Both the position numbers and the translations under genes were made by a program. Below, one piece after another: positions 9,872-35,953 of a DNA stretch of 64,000 bases (its first letter is position 1; the number at the start of each line of letters is the position of its first letter). The DNA lies in assembly GCF_023856365.1 (NCBI RefSeq), contig NC_064549.1, positions 12,301,249-12,365,248 on the forward strand, read 5' to 3'. The DNA is from Brienomyrus brachyistius (lineage: Eukaryota; Chordata; Actinopteri; Osteoglossiformes; Mormyridae). The notes beneath the pieces are model-generated. The model made no database searches, was not told the origin of the DNA, and worked only from the letters and a program-made list of their open reading frames with translations.

Positions 9872-11442
9872 TCACCTTTTCTCTGCCCTTGGTCCATTTT
9901 GACAGCCCGGCCAGTGTTTCGCTGTGGATCTTGGGTACGGGGGATATACAAGGTCAACCATCATTGACCGTAAATCCACTCTGTAATATCGATCTGCCAA
10001 AAAGAGAAGGTAGTGTTAGTGAAACAGACGAGCGTTGGGCTGCAAAGTGCTGAGGTCTCCGCTGCACTGTCATTACCTCACCTTGCTGTTTTGTTACACT
10101 GAGGTATAAATACATGTAGAGGACTGACTGGCTGCAGTGGCCACTTCAGTTAGTTTTATGGTGCAGTTATGACATTTTCAGAAATGTAGCCAAACATTTT
10201 TTATTGATTGATCCATTATAATAATCACCAATTATTATACTTGCTGTAAAGATTCTGTTACCCTGATGAATACGAGTAGCTAATATTCACTGCTTCTTCT
10301 GCCCGTCTTGTTATCCATGTTGTTTGTTAATAAAAGTAATGAAAGAACTAGAAATTTGTTTTCCATCGGTAAGTTGCTTCTGTCTCTACATGTTTCTTTC
10401 AGGGGACCATATTCTCTCAGCACCTTTCTTGAAGAAATAGACCTTCTGCCCCAGTCGGTTATTTATGCTGTTTCTGGAATCGTAGTCTTCCTGCTGTCTG
10501 TGGTGCCCACTGATGCGGCGGTGCTGGTCCCAGTCGAGGGCCCGGCCCCTATCCCAGTCTTGCTTGTGGGTCTCCTCTCTGTAGAACCTCTCCATGAAGC
10601 CCTGGCCCACACTGACGACATCCATGCTCCATTGCGGTGACCGTTTCTGCCGGCTTCTCTGCCCCCAGCCCTGTTGCCCCCAGTCCCTGTGACGGATGCC
10701 CTGCTGATCCCAGTCCTGTTTGCGGTTGGTGTTCTGTTGTGTTTCATGTCTTTCTTACTCTTCCCATTTTTCATATAAACTCTGTCCATCTTTGGACTTC
10801 AGATTCATAAGTTTTTCATATCTTCCTCAACAAGCCTCACTTGGTTTCACTTGGGGACATATTTCAGGGGGTCCCATCTGAACAGACAGGGACATGCACA
10901 CAAACCGTGGTTCTTACTGCCACTGAAGGGGCGGGAGAAGGCGCCTCCCCAAGTGCTGCTGAACATCACCGTGTATCTCCCAAACAGGGTGGAGGGAGAC
11001 CTCGTATTCAGCTTGACACACTCTTCATGGGTGGGTTGCTGCTTGAATTCATACTGGTAGTACTGGTCCCCTGGAGACAGATAGAGGGCGCTAGGTTAGG
11101 AGATTACCATCAGCATGTGAGTGTTTGGTTTATGGGTTGACCGATCTGGAACACGCCATACCTTTGAAGTACACCTTCTCTTTGCCATGGTGATTTTTTT
11201 GCAGGGAGAGTAAAGGTGACATCCACATTGTCTGGGATTTTTTCGAACCCAACAGAAATGTTCCTTGGGTAGTCTTCCTCCAAAACATTGTCCTCAAACC
11301 TACAGAGTGATCCACTGGCGCATGTCTCTCTGGTAGCCGAAACATAACTACCATGTATTCGCGATACAATGTTACTATAGCATCTCTGGTTCTTTGGCCA
11401 TGTTGTGATCGTGTATCGGCAAAGCGCAGATAGCCTAACCAC
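9872..11442 (-). pseudogene. vtn: Vitronectin-like gene relic
   Basis: Four minus-strand blocks match the hemopexin region and C-terminus of vitronectin. Block 1 (about 11162-11442) has FEDNVLEEDYPRNISVGFEK then IPDNVDV. Block 2 (10918-11070) has GDQYYQYEFKQQPTHEEC and GRYTVMFSSTW. Block 3 (about 10424-10796) has RVYMKNGKSKKD and KVYFFKK. Block 4 (9872-9993) has RYYRVDLR and PPYPRS, then a stop. Splice sites between blocks 1-2 and 3-4 are intact. Damage is visible: a seven-A run in block 1 shifts frame, a Phe codon of YFFKG is missing, the internal repeat segment expected before RVYMK is absent, block 3 uses two frames, and a conserved Cys is lost. No somatomedin B exon is found upstream. Retained introns indicate a duplicated rather than retrotransposed copy. 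Sequencing error could explain the homopolymer shift but not the deletion. Confidence 0.75.
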
Positions 11443-11459
11443 AGTAGCCTGGGAAACAA

Positions 11460-13385
11460 GACAACATGCTAGGGATTGTGAAGGATGCTAACACTATGGA
11501 AACAACTAGGGGAACAATGAACAGAATAGCCAGCAACACCAGCTGGTCAAACAGCGACACGGCAGACAGGATGGGACAGAGCGGGGGGGGTGGGGGAGGG
11601 TCCTGATGCTAGTTTCATTAGCATGCTTCAGACCATGCCAAATTCACAGGACACGTCACAACGCTGACATTGGCACGCTAATTTCATCAAACATTGCTTC
11701 TGCGAGTTTTCCCACCTGATATCTCAAAAGTGGCATTTTATCATTCTCAATAGCTCTAAAACTGCAAGTTGGCATCTTGGTCTAGGAAGGTTGTAGAGAC
11801 TTGGGACAAAGTTGCTTAGGTCTTGCGTAGGATACAGAGGTCTGTCAGAATTTAAACGCACCTATTCAGAAGAAAACATTTTTACGTTTTTGTTTTATAA
11901 TTTTTCTGCAATGAAGCGAGATATTTAATGGCATTTCTATGCATGCTATGCGCAGTAACAAAGGGCCCCGCTTACGCTGCACCTGAGCCAGAAGGAGAGG
12001 CACACCCCCCCTGCCCTGCAAGTCCCCTACCCTTAATCGTAAACTTAGCTATAACCCTAATCTGCAGCAGGTGCTTCATGCAGTGCTTATTTCTTTTATT
12101 TTTTTGAGAAATATATTTATTGGGTTTTCCAGAGTATGCACAACACATAAACATATTAAGAATTACATACATATTCTTAATACATACATACACATGCAAT
12201 TTTTATTGCAATTCTTATGCAACTGCATAATTATTTTCAGGTGTTCAGCAAACATCTTGATAGGTGACACTTAAGGTATTTCATAAACAGGAAAACTGTT
12301 TATCAAGAAAACTGCTTTAAGTGCTTTTGTTAGCGACAAGTCTGATGTATAAAGTTTTTCATAAAATATTTTTCATATTTTGTTTATTTCTTTTGGGTCC
12401 TCTGCCTCATAAGTCATTTTTTTTATTTTGTAAATTTTTTAATTGCCAGACAGTTTCCCTGTTTTTCCACCTTTGTTATAAAACTACCGTCTTAGTTTGT
12501 CTAAATTAGTTCTTTCTTTAATAATAGAATAATAGTAAATTCTTTAATGGGCTCTAAAGTCTAAAGATCAAGTATAGTTAGTTTATGTTGTTACTGGAAT
12601 TCCATTAATTATCATCTCAATTTCTAATTCTAATTCAATTTCTTTTTTTCCTTTTCAGTTTCCAGTATTTTGTTTATGAATTGTTTAAATGTATAACTGG
12701 TAATATAAGACTTAAAGGTTTCCCATTTAATTGAATGTGAGGTTTCAGAAGTTCTGACCTGAAAGACAGAATGAATGAAACTTTTCCTTCTCAATGAGAC
12801 AAGTGTTACGAAAATATTATTAGAAAACCGCGGATCATCTTTATTAGGCCCGTAGACATTGACTAAATTGAGATGTTGTTTAAATAAATTACCCTGTAAA
12901 ATAGAAACCTACCCCCAAAATGCAAAGTGGTGGCATATAACGGAAAGGGGATGGACTTGTGGATTAAGGTAGAAACAAGCATAGCGTGAGATGTAGAATG
13001 AGCTGGAAGGACTTGGCCCTGCCTTCATCTCCGTAGCCTGATAACCTCACCTGAAGTTAAATGTGTTTCCTGGAGCCCAAGTGCTTCAGCCTGGTCATCG
13101 CTTGTTTTCCTTTCAGCAAACCACAGAGGCCTTGGACATTCCATGATGATATTTTACATAGCTGCTTATTTGCCACGGAGCCCCTTAATGTTTGTCAGCG
13201 TCATGCGCCAGGGTTTCTGGGGCACCACTCGTAGTTTCAATGTTCAAGAAAAATTGGAAATCTGAAAAACACATTTTGCTAGAACATACGAAACAATGAA
13301 AATTCATCTCTCTGAAAACACACCACTAATACAATCCAATCCAATCTATACAATCCAAACTCGGTTAATTTTCCAACTCGCCGCC
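11460..13385. other. Intergenic, no gene seen
   Basis: AT-rich sequence with short open frames only. A GC-rich run of G residues occurs near 11582-11600. No RNA gene or clear element boundary is visible. Confidence 0.5.
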
Positions 13386-13389
13386 TTGG

Positions 13390-13800
13390 CCAGGGCTGCC
13401 CAACCTTTTTTAACTCAAGATCTACTTTTCAAGTGGCCAGAGTGCTGAGATCTACCAGTTTAAATAGGGAGCCATAGCTATTACTCTCTTACTCTATTAC
13501 TCTACCTATTGCCTTTCTACATAGTTAACATGCACACAGCAAATCCAGACAAATCCAGGTAATTCTCCAAATTGAAAAAGTGTAAATAAATGTATTTCTC
13601 TACCTTAGTAGGACCGCTGGCACTGGGAAGATGCAACTAGGTAAAAACTGACTGCTGTGCTGCTGACTGACTTCTCACACTTCTCGGCTTCTGTGGCTGT
13701 TTTATGCATCGCTTTGAAACGCCGCTTCAAATCGCCCTTCTTCGGTAAAGCCATGCTCGCATTGCATATAAGACATATGGACTTCGAATTTCACAAAAAT
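13390..13800. mobile_element. Probable hAT-type transposon remnant
   Basis: The left end reads cagggctgcccaacc followed shortly by gatctact and gatctaccag, a pattern typical of hAT-family ends in fish. Further right the minus strand from about 13754 reads MALPKKGDLKRRFKAMHKT, a short Lys/Arg-rich N-terminus compatible with a decayed transposase or host fragment. No right terminal inverted repeat was located. Confidence 0.35.
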
Positions 13801-16055
13801 AAATAAATCATCTTCCCACTTTTAATGATACGTTTTTGATCTTCTGGCTTCTGACATGTTTGCGTGCTAAATGTTTATTCAGTGTTGCCAGATCTTAAAT
13901 GTTGAAGTATCGTACCAGCAGCTTAAAATGATCGTATTTTTGAGAAAATTTATCGTACACACGCAATTTCCATTCTGACGTTACTCAGAAAATCTGTTTC
14001 AATAATACATATTATCATAGACTGTGAATATTATAGTATAATAATGCAACTTTTACTCACAGAACGTTTGTAAAAACCACCTCTAGGCAGAACAGCGCCT
14101 CTAGCACAGTAAAACGGGGGTCTTTCTCCCATTCATGTCTGTCAGTATGATGGCGAAGTTGCGTACGCTTATTCTTTGCGTCTTCCGTAACCGCACCTCC
14201 GCCATGCAGATCCGTGATTAAACCGCTCAGCATTGTTTACTCTGTGCGTCACCACGTGTTACATCGTGCGTTGATTGGCTGTAAAGGCACGTGAGACTAG
14301 TGCACATAAACAAGCCAAGTATGTCTGCTCAGCCGGATGAAAACAGAGTTCTGTACCTTGTCGTGCTAATGAAATAACTTAGCCTTAAAATGAAGGGGTA
14401 AAAGTATCGTACATTATGGGATGTTTTAAATATTGATTGTACATCGTACTTCGCGATCGCAATCGACTCTTTGGGCACCGCTGCCCTTGTTGCTCCAACT
14501 GAGACGAGCAACACTAAACAATATGAACTCACTATTGCTGTCCTTTATCTCTAACTACAGGTGTTTTCACACTGAAGTTCTGGAACCTGGTCCTGGTTTA
14601 CAAGTCCCTGGGCTGTTTCGACCCGGCAACTTTTGTGTGCTACTCCTACACCACACAACATAAACAGCACCTTTATGCTAAATAAGCATTACAGACGCAA
14701 TTAAGAAGCTTGCAGGTTAAACATCACACAATTTCATAAGACGTTATGTGGCCAAGCCAAAACAATGGAAGGATAAATAATTTATTTTGTTAGTTATTGG
14801 ATGGACAGATCGCGATCAAAACGGGATGCCACCTTTTATTTATATTTACTTATACCACCTGTGTCATGTTTATGATTCTTATTAAATCTGGCCAGCATGT
14901 CGATCCTTGGTTTTCCACAGAAATAAGATTTATGTAATGTTATCCCGCTAATAAGTGCTGGTTTTACCGCCAGCACCAAATGATATTAGACAATAGTATA
15001 ATGATTATGAATCCAATGCAGAAACATGAAAATGTAAGCAAAAAATGCAAAACTGACACATTAAATGTAATTGAGGTACAAGAACAATTCCATCTGTTCA
15101 AATTTCGCTCCGCTACTCTTTTTCCGCTCTTCCACGTAACTTCCAAATTATGCGCTGGTGCTCGTGGCCAATCAGCAGGTTTATCGCTGTAAGCGCCTCC
15201 CCAGAAGTACAGGTCCGCCATCAATTTACAACCGCGAACAGTTCCGACTGACCAGCCAAAAGTCGATTTGGTCATGTCAGTACTTTATTTTATATGCAAA
15301 AATAATCATATGTATAATATACTGTAAATTATATCATCGTTAAATCATATTGTTTGATGTTTTTAATCACTACTTTCTTAGTTCATTGTTGTTATAACTG
15401 ACAGCTGCGAATAATAGTCTGAGCACCAGATGAAGGAATGAGCATCTGGCATTGATGCTCGCGGTGTCGGCAGTTGGGTCGGACCCCATCAAGACTCACG
15501 CTGCCTGGCTCGGCACAGTCGTGGCCAGATATTTGCAGTCTCGGAACGGTCGCAAGGTCGATCAGTCATAAGTCGCATAGGTTGTAAGTCAACGGTTCAC
15601 TGTACCGAGTCTGGAGTAGGTACTAAAAAGGGGGCCTGGAACTGCCTCCAAGGTACTACAGTCAAGTCGTGTTCCCCTGGAGTGAAAATTACAAAAGTTT
15701 TCTCACTTTAATTATCCTTTTGTATATGTAGGACTTCTTTCGAAATTGGACTGTGTGTTATAACACTAAAGACTATGTTGTATCACTATAGAGTAGGGGT
15801 GTAATACACACAAACGGTTCAGTGCGTACTGCAGTTTTGGATTCACAATTCTGTACAATATCGATACAGCAGGGAAAAGAGAATTTGTATCAAAATTTAT
15901 TACTACATATGCAAACAAAAATTATAAGAACGTGTCATTTAACTGTTTGTAGTAGTTATTAATATTCAGGACCCAAATAGCTCCCCTACCAGGTATTTCA
16001 TGTCATAAGTGCTTGTAAATGTTATGTCACGTGTTTGGTTCCTGAAAAGAAATAA
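13801..16055. other. Intergenic, no gene seen
   Basis: AT-rich DNA with a CpG-containing patch at 14100-14300 and another at 15440-15560. These could be old transposon bodies. No frame longer than about 100 codons and no recognisable domain. Confidence 0.45.
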
Positions 16056-16066
16056 CCACTACAAAC

Positions 16067-16432
16067 ATCCATCCATCCATCCATCCATTTTCCAAACCGC
16101 TTATATTACCGGGTCGCGGGGGGTCCGGAGCCTATCCCGGAAGTAATGAGCACGAGGCAGCGAACAACCCAGGATGGGGGGCCAGCCCATCGCAGGGCAC
16201 ACTCACACACCATTCACTCTCACATGCACACCTACGGGCAATTTAGCAACTCCAATTAGCCTCAGCATGTTTTTGGACTCTGGGGGGAAACCGGAGTACC
16301 CGGAGGAAACCCCACGACGACATGGGGAGAACATGCAAACTCCGCACACATGTGACCCAGGCGGAGACTCAAACCCGGGTCCCAGAGGTGTGAGGCGACA
16401 GTGCTAACCACTGCACCACCATGCCGCCCCAT
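16067..16432 (-). mobile_element. tRNA-derived SINE, full length
   Basis: Read on the minus strand, the element starts at 16432 with ggcggcatggtggtgcagtg (A-box-like) and has a B-box-like gggtttgagtct about 50 bases on. It ends in a (atgg)n tail at 16067. Target-site duplications of 11 bases (ccactacaaac) flank it at 16056-16066 and 16433-16443. A second copy lies at 45421-45781. Confidence 0.9.
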
Positions 16433-16443
16433 CCACTACAAAC

Positions 16444-18870
16444 AGTTAAATGATAAAACATTTTACAGCATAAGATGTGTCCTCGAGGCAAAGTAATCCT
16501 CGCATTTGACCAATGTTTTACATTTGTAGAGTTTCTTAATTTTTAAAAAATTGTGTGTAAAAACTGCAGTACATAGTGTTGCGAGTTACTAGTTATAGGC
16601 AATATGCGGAAAGAGCTCCATCTTGAGGTAAAAGATAAAACGTCTCACAATTGTCTAATGCTCATGTCTCATGCTGTGGAGTCTAATGCACCCAGACGGA
16701 GTGTTTAATACTGCAGGGTATTTGAAGAGGAATTATGCGAGTTACAGCAATAAATCTCCTTTTTATAGTGAAATTACACCTTAATATTTATCCTGATACG
16801 TCTGACAAAGACTTGAAAGTGCAGGATTGACATTTTCAAAACTTACGATTTATCTTTTCGTTTTTTTATTTTATTTTATTTTCATAAATCATTCACACAT
16901 ATCATTTGTAAACCTAAGTACTCAAACCGGATATTTATCTGAAACAAACAACAAATCAATTCAGGACACTAATTTAGTAATCCTATGCGTAAAAGAGACA
17001 TAACTAATTTTGTATTTTGCCATATCAATATTCATTCAGAGGATCGCCTCTTTCCATAATAAATCAAAAGGTGTTGTATGTAATACACACTGTATAGCCT
17101 TCAATCTCTCCAACTGCAGAACTACCCCACGATGCCCAAAGGTTTCAAGTCGATTTATAAAAGTTAGGCGAAGAACAGGCAAAACAGCCGTAAGTGTCGT
17201 CCTCATGTTGTCTTTAAATTACCATTAGTATGGAGAGCTTTTTAATATTTTTTGTCCTTCTAGCTGGCAGATAACTTCATAGCTTTTAATGAGTTATCTG
17301 CCTGCTACGTTAGAATCTCCACCGAGTAAGTGTTTGAGAAATTGGTTGATGGTGCCCGTGTGCGTTCATGCGCATTGAGCTTGTTGAAACTAGTTATCGT
17401 ACGCTAAATCTGAAACGAAAATGGGACGCTAAATAAACGAAAATAATTCGTGAATTGAAATAAAAATGAAAACTGTATTTGCCAAAAATACGCTTCGGAC
17501 TTAAAGTACTACCACACCACAAATGTGTTTTTACCTAGTTTAACCACAAACCACAAAAGATGTCATGGAATAATCTGTCCTTTTTTCCCCCCACTGCGAC
17601 TTCAGTACTTACGGCTTCAATTATTTACAAAAACAGTAGCATGTAGCGTGCAATGCTATTTGAATTAAATTAGCATAAGGATATGCTGAATTTATACAGG
17701 TGAACTTTTTACCATCACAATGCGCATCTCACTAATATTTTAGATATACTACCAATCTGCTTATCAAACTGTAAGTGAAAAGAATGTCCTTATAGTGCCG
17801 AAAATTCGGCGTCCACTATCCAAAGCCCTGCAATTAGTTTGTTGTCAAAATACCATTAACTTAAACTAAATAGTCAACTTGATTTTCTGGAGGAAAGTTA
17901 ATCATGTCAATTAATCGAGCAATCAGTAAAACAGTCGATAGATTAATCCATATAAAAAGAGTTCTTAGTGGCAGCCCAGTCCCCGACTATCACCAACCAA
18001 AACAGATCCCCGGAAACCCATAAGATGCAGCACATTGCTGGCCAGTCTGCTGTATTTAAATTAATCAACAATGTTATATCCTGCTCAAATGGAAAATAGT
18101 CACCAGGTAGCATATATTCCAATGGAGTGAAGGAACAGGAGGGGAGAGGGAGGGAAAGAGAGAGAGAGGACGCTGAAGCAGTTTCAAACTGGTAGCACAC
18201 GTGCTAATGAGGTAGACCCAGCAAATTACTCCAATTATCATAAAATACCAAAGATTCTATTGTACAGTCATCATTAATTTATTTGTATTTAATGAATTAG
18301 CATTTCTCGACTTTTAAAATCAAACCATTTCCTGCTACAATTAAACCCTGTGCTGTTGCACACGACTGTCCGCTCAGAAACGTATCGTAATTACAAAAAA
18401 CAAGTCTGAAGTCAACAGAGGCCTTGCAGCGGTTTCACAAGCTGCTTATATTTTTCAAGTATGCTACACCACAAAATAAAGAAAATAAAGCGTATTGTCA
18501 CTTTTAAAACGAACTAAAAAAAAAAAAAACTAAACTGTTAAACCATACAATATTCACAAATGTACACTTAAGGCTTAATTGTTTAGCACTGACAATAGTA
18601 GCAGCAGTAAAGCACTTCTGAACTATCATTATTATTAATAATAATAACAATAATAACAACGATAAGGTTTTAAACACGTTGAACATGTTCGGACCCATTC
18701 ACAACCTCCCACCATTGGGGGGTGGGGGGGCTTCTACATTAGTAAATTAGCTTCCTCACCAATTAATCAACACACTTTGAAATGTTCTCTCTTCACCCAT
18801 ATAAGCCGGTCATTCAAAGGTTCACTGAATGGGTTCTGGAAGAAAAACTACTTGAGAGGTGGGGCATTAC
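16444..18870. other. Intergenic, no gene seen
   Basis: Contains the second copy of a dispersed repeat end at 17262-17340 and short A/T-rich simple sequence near 18514-18526 and 18630-18660. No coding exon recognised. The region lies beyond the 3' end of cbl. Confidence 0.45.
17262..17340. repeat. Dispersed repeat end, copy 2
   Basis: Reverse complement of the block at 994-1060. Here the end also shows a perfect 10-base inverted repeat, gcagataact and agttatctgc, separated by about 15 bases, which could form a hairpin as in DNA-transposon subterminal regions. Confidence 0.5.
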
Positions 18871-18881
18871 AGTGGTCCACA

Positions 18882-18887
18882 TTTATT
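18882..18887 (-). promoter_or_regulatory. Candidate cbl polyadenylation signal
   Basis: A minus-strand AATAAA lies about 635 bases beyond the cbl stop codon. It is a plausible end for the 3' UTR, but transcript data are absent and other signals may be used. Confidence 0.45.
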
Positions 18888-19256
18888 TCAATACGGCGCT
18901 AGGCCGCAAAGTCCCTCATCGCGTCTAGGGGAGTCACATGAGTCTGACACGGACCTCCCAGAATCCCCTGCTGCGGGTCAGTGTCAGCTTCCGAGTTCTG
19001 CGGATGAGTGCGCGCGACTTCCTTGGAAAACAGGCATGACATTCGTGTCACAGGGGGAGACGACCACCAGACGAGCCAATCCCCCTGACCGTGTGTAGCT
19101 ACAGAGCTCTCAGCAGGAGGCATTTGTCATCAGCAGAGACTATAAGGCAAGCTTGGAGCGTCAGAACCATGCTGCTGTGTGTGAATATGTGGTTGGGGTA
19201 TAAAAACTAGGGGATAAAAGTACACTTGCTGGCACATAAGTGTGTCAAAGAGGGCT

Positions 19257-19318
19257 CCGAGTACAGCCCGAGTACTTCCCAGCCAGTCCGAGTACAGCCC
19301 GAGTACTTCCCAGCCAGT
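19257..19318. repeat. 31-bp tandem duplication in cbl 3' region
   Basis: Two adjacent identical copies of a 31-base unit (ccgagtacagcccgagtact and following) at 19257 and 19288. They lie in the likely 3' UTR of cbl. Confidence 0.85.
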
Positions 19319-19521
19319 CAGTAGCAGCTCAGAGCCAGGAGGGGGAGATTCAGGCTTACTACAGATATTTATACTTCATCCATTTCTTGGTGGAAAAAAT
19401 TAAAGATATCAACCTTGTGAGTCATCAACCACACAAGAGAAAGCAAAACCATCTGAAAAGCTCACATGGGGGCAAGACCCAGCCAATTGGGCGGCAATGG
19501 CCAAGGGGGGGGGGACGTGCG

Positions 19522-34230
<14,709 letters not shown>

Positions 34231-34930
34231 GTTAGACTAGCGTTGCGGCCCCTATGCCCGACCCGGGCGAGGCGCGGGGCAGCTCACCCCCCCTCACCCG
34301 ACCAGAGGCTGGACAGCGCCGGAGTAAAGTTGCAGCGAGGGTCCGTCGGGGGGAGCGAGACCTACGGAGGCAAATGTCCCATTAATCCTGTAGACCTACT
34401 CGGGACGGGGAAAAGAGAAGGGCCGGTCACCTATCCGTCCGAAAAAAAAGACTTTCGAAACGGTACTGATTGGTACTAAATGCAGATCCGTTAAGCTGCG
34501 ATAATCTTTTCCTTGCCTCCACGGATGGGGCTGCGTTTTCCTGGACCGATCGCTTGCCTTCCCGGAGCTGGCTCCCTCCGTCCTCTTACACGGTTCCTCC
34601 GTGACGGGAAGTGGCCGTGAGAGACAGGAGGCAACGCCAGCCCTGGCAAACGAGCTCGCGCCGCTTTGCAGCAGTTATAGGAAGCAAACCAGGATTTGCC
34701 CCCTTGAGAAAATCCCCGGTTAAATGCACACTAACACGCTGCAATCAGATGCAAAAGGACATTCGGGGGAGAAAAGTGAAATAAATAAATTCGGGAGGAG
34801 GGGGAATAATCACCGCCTTTAAACTCCCCCTCCCGTGTGCGTGGCCATAGTTCTTCCTGTACATCCTCTTCCGCTTCTAATGCCCCGCCCAATCCCCGCC
34901 CAATTCCGAATTAGCCCCGCCTTCCCGAAC
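34231..34930. promoter_or_regulatory. CpG-rich promoter region of cbl
   Basis: The 5' flank of the cbl start codon is GC- and CpG-rich to about 34700. Near 34880-34920 it contains clustered ccccgccc GC-box motifs interleaved with ccaat sequences. It fits a TATA-less CpG-island promoter for cbl; whether it also drives the divergent drc12 is an inference. Confidence 0.6.
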
Positions 34931-35953
34931 ACTCCCCCTTCATACATAACGCAAGTTTATGCAGCAAACTGAAGGGATGAATGAGCGTTTTAGCTGCTTT
35001 TGATGCATTGAATACACTATAAGCAATAACACCGATAGTTGAGAACATAGTATTTCTGAAATATTGGATTTCTAAAACAAAATAGATTTCGGATGTTTCA
35101 GATACCAAAGGGAAAATATGCATAGCAGTTACCGCGATGGAAATGCAGAATTTATCGGAAGACACTACTGAGTTTAAAAGACTAGGACTAGTTTTTTGAT
35201 TCACCATCGCACCAATAGAACAATTCTTGGCGATGTTAGAAATCATTATCAGTATGAATATGTAGGCTACGTAGTTGAACAAAAATGGATAATGGTAGCA
35301 TAAGACGAAAATGAAATGTTTTTAAAGTAGGTCTGCATGATACGGCACCTTTAATGGTTCCGAGAAACTGAGATGATTTGGAATGCAGTAACAGAAGTTC
35401 TGCATTAAATTAATACTACGGTCTTCGTGCGACACGCCGGATATTCTCACCTAGGTGATTTGAGGAAGTTTTAAGATAAAACAATGAAGTTACTGTCTCT
35501 AAATGTAATGTCTCAACGTTTACAATTGTACGGTGTTTTGAAAAATCTTGGTTGAAACCTGTTATATTGTTACCATATGGGTTGGTAGCCTGCTGTTTCT
35601 AAGCAATGACAAACGCAATCCAGTGATATACCAGTAAACACATCAAATAAGGTGTCTCCGGTTGCCCAGACACCACTGAAAAGCCGGTTCCTGTTTTAAG
35701 AATAGGGATCTTGCCCGGTAAGGCTTGCTACCTTTGACAATAAAACAGTATTAATAGAAACTGAACAGGTTATGTTGTTAACACTAGGAATTTAAATAAA
35801 TAAAAGCTATATACACATATAGCCTATTGTGAAGAAAAAAGCGGGGTATTTATGTATAGTTATATGGAAACGTTCTCGTACTAGTCGTCATGACTTCAAA
35901 AGTTCTTTTTCGCCTTCCTACAGCAGAAAACACTTTCCAGAAAAACGTCTGTT
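34931..35953. other. Interval between cbl and drc12
   Basis: AT-rich DNA upstream of drc12. A degenerate X-box-like sequence (gtttctaagcaat, 35595-35607) lies about 350 bases before the drc12 start and could bind RFX factors that control cilium genes. The match is weak. Confidence 0.3.

Noticed and set aside
16375..16432. tRNA-like sequence with A and B boxes
   Set aside because: It is the head of a SINE with target-site duplications and a (atgg)n tail, not a functional tRNA gene. The same applies to the similar heads at 29745, 45160, 45725, 59640 and 62660.
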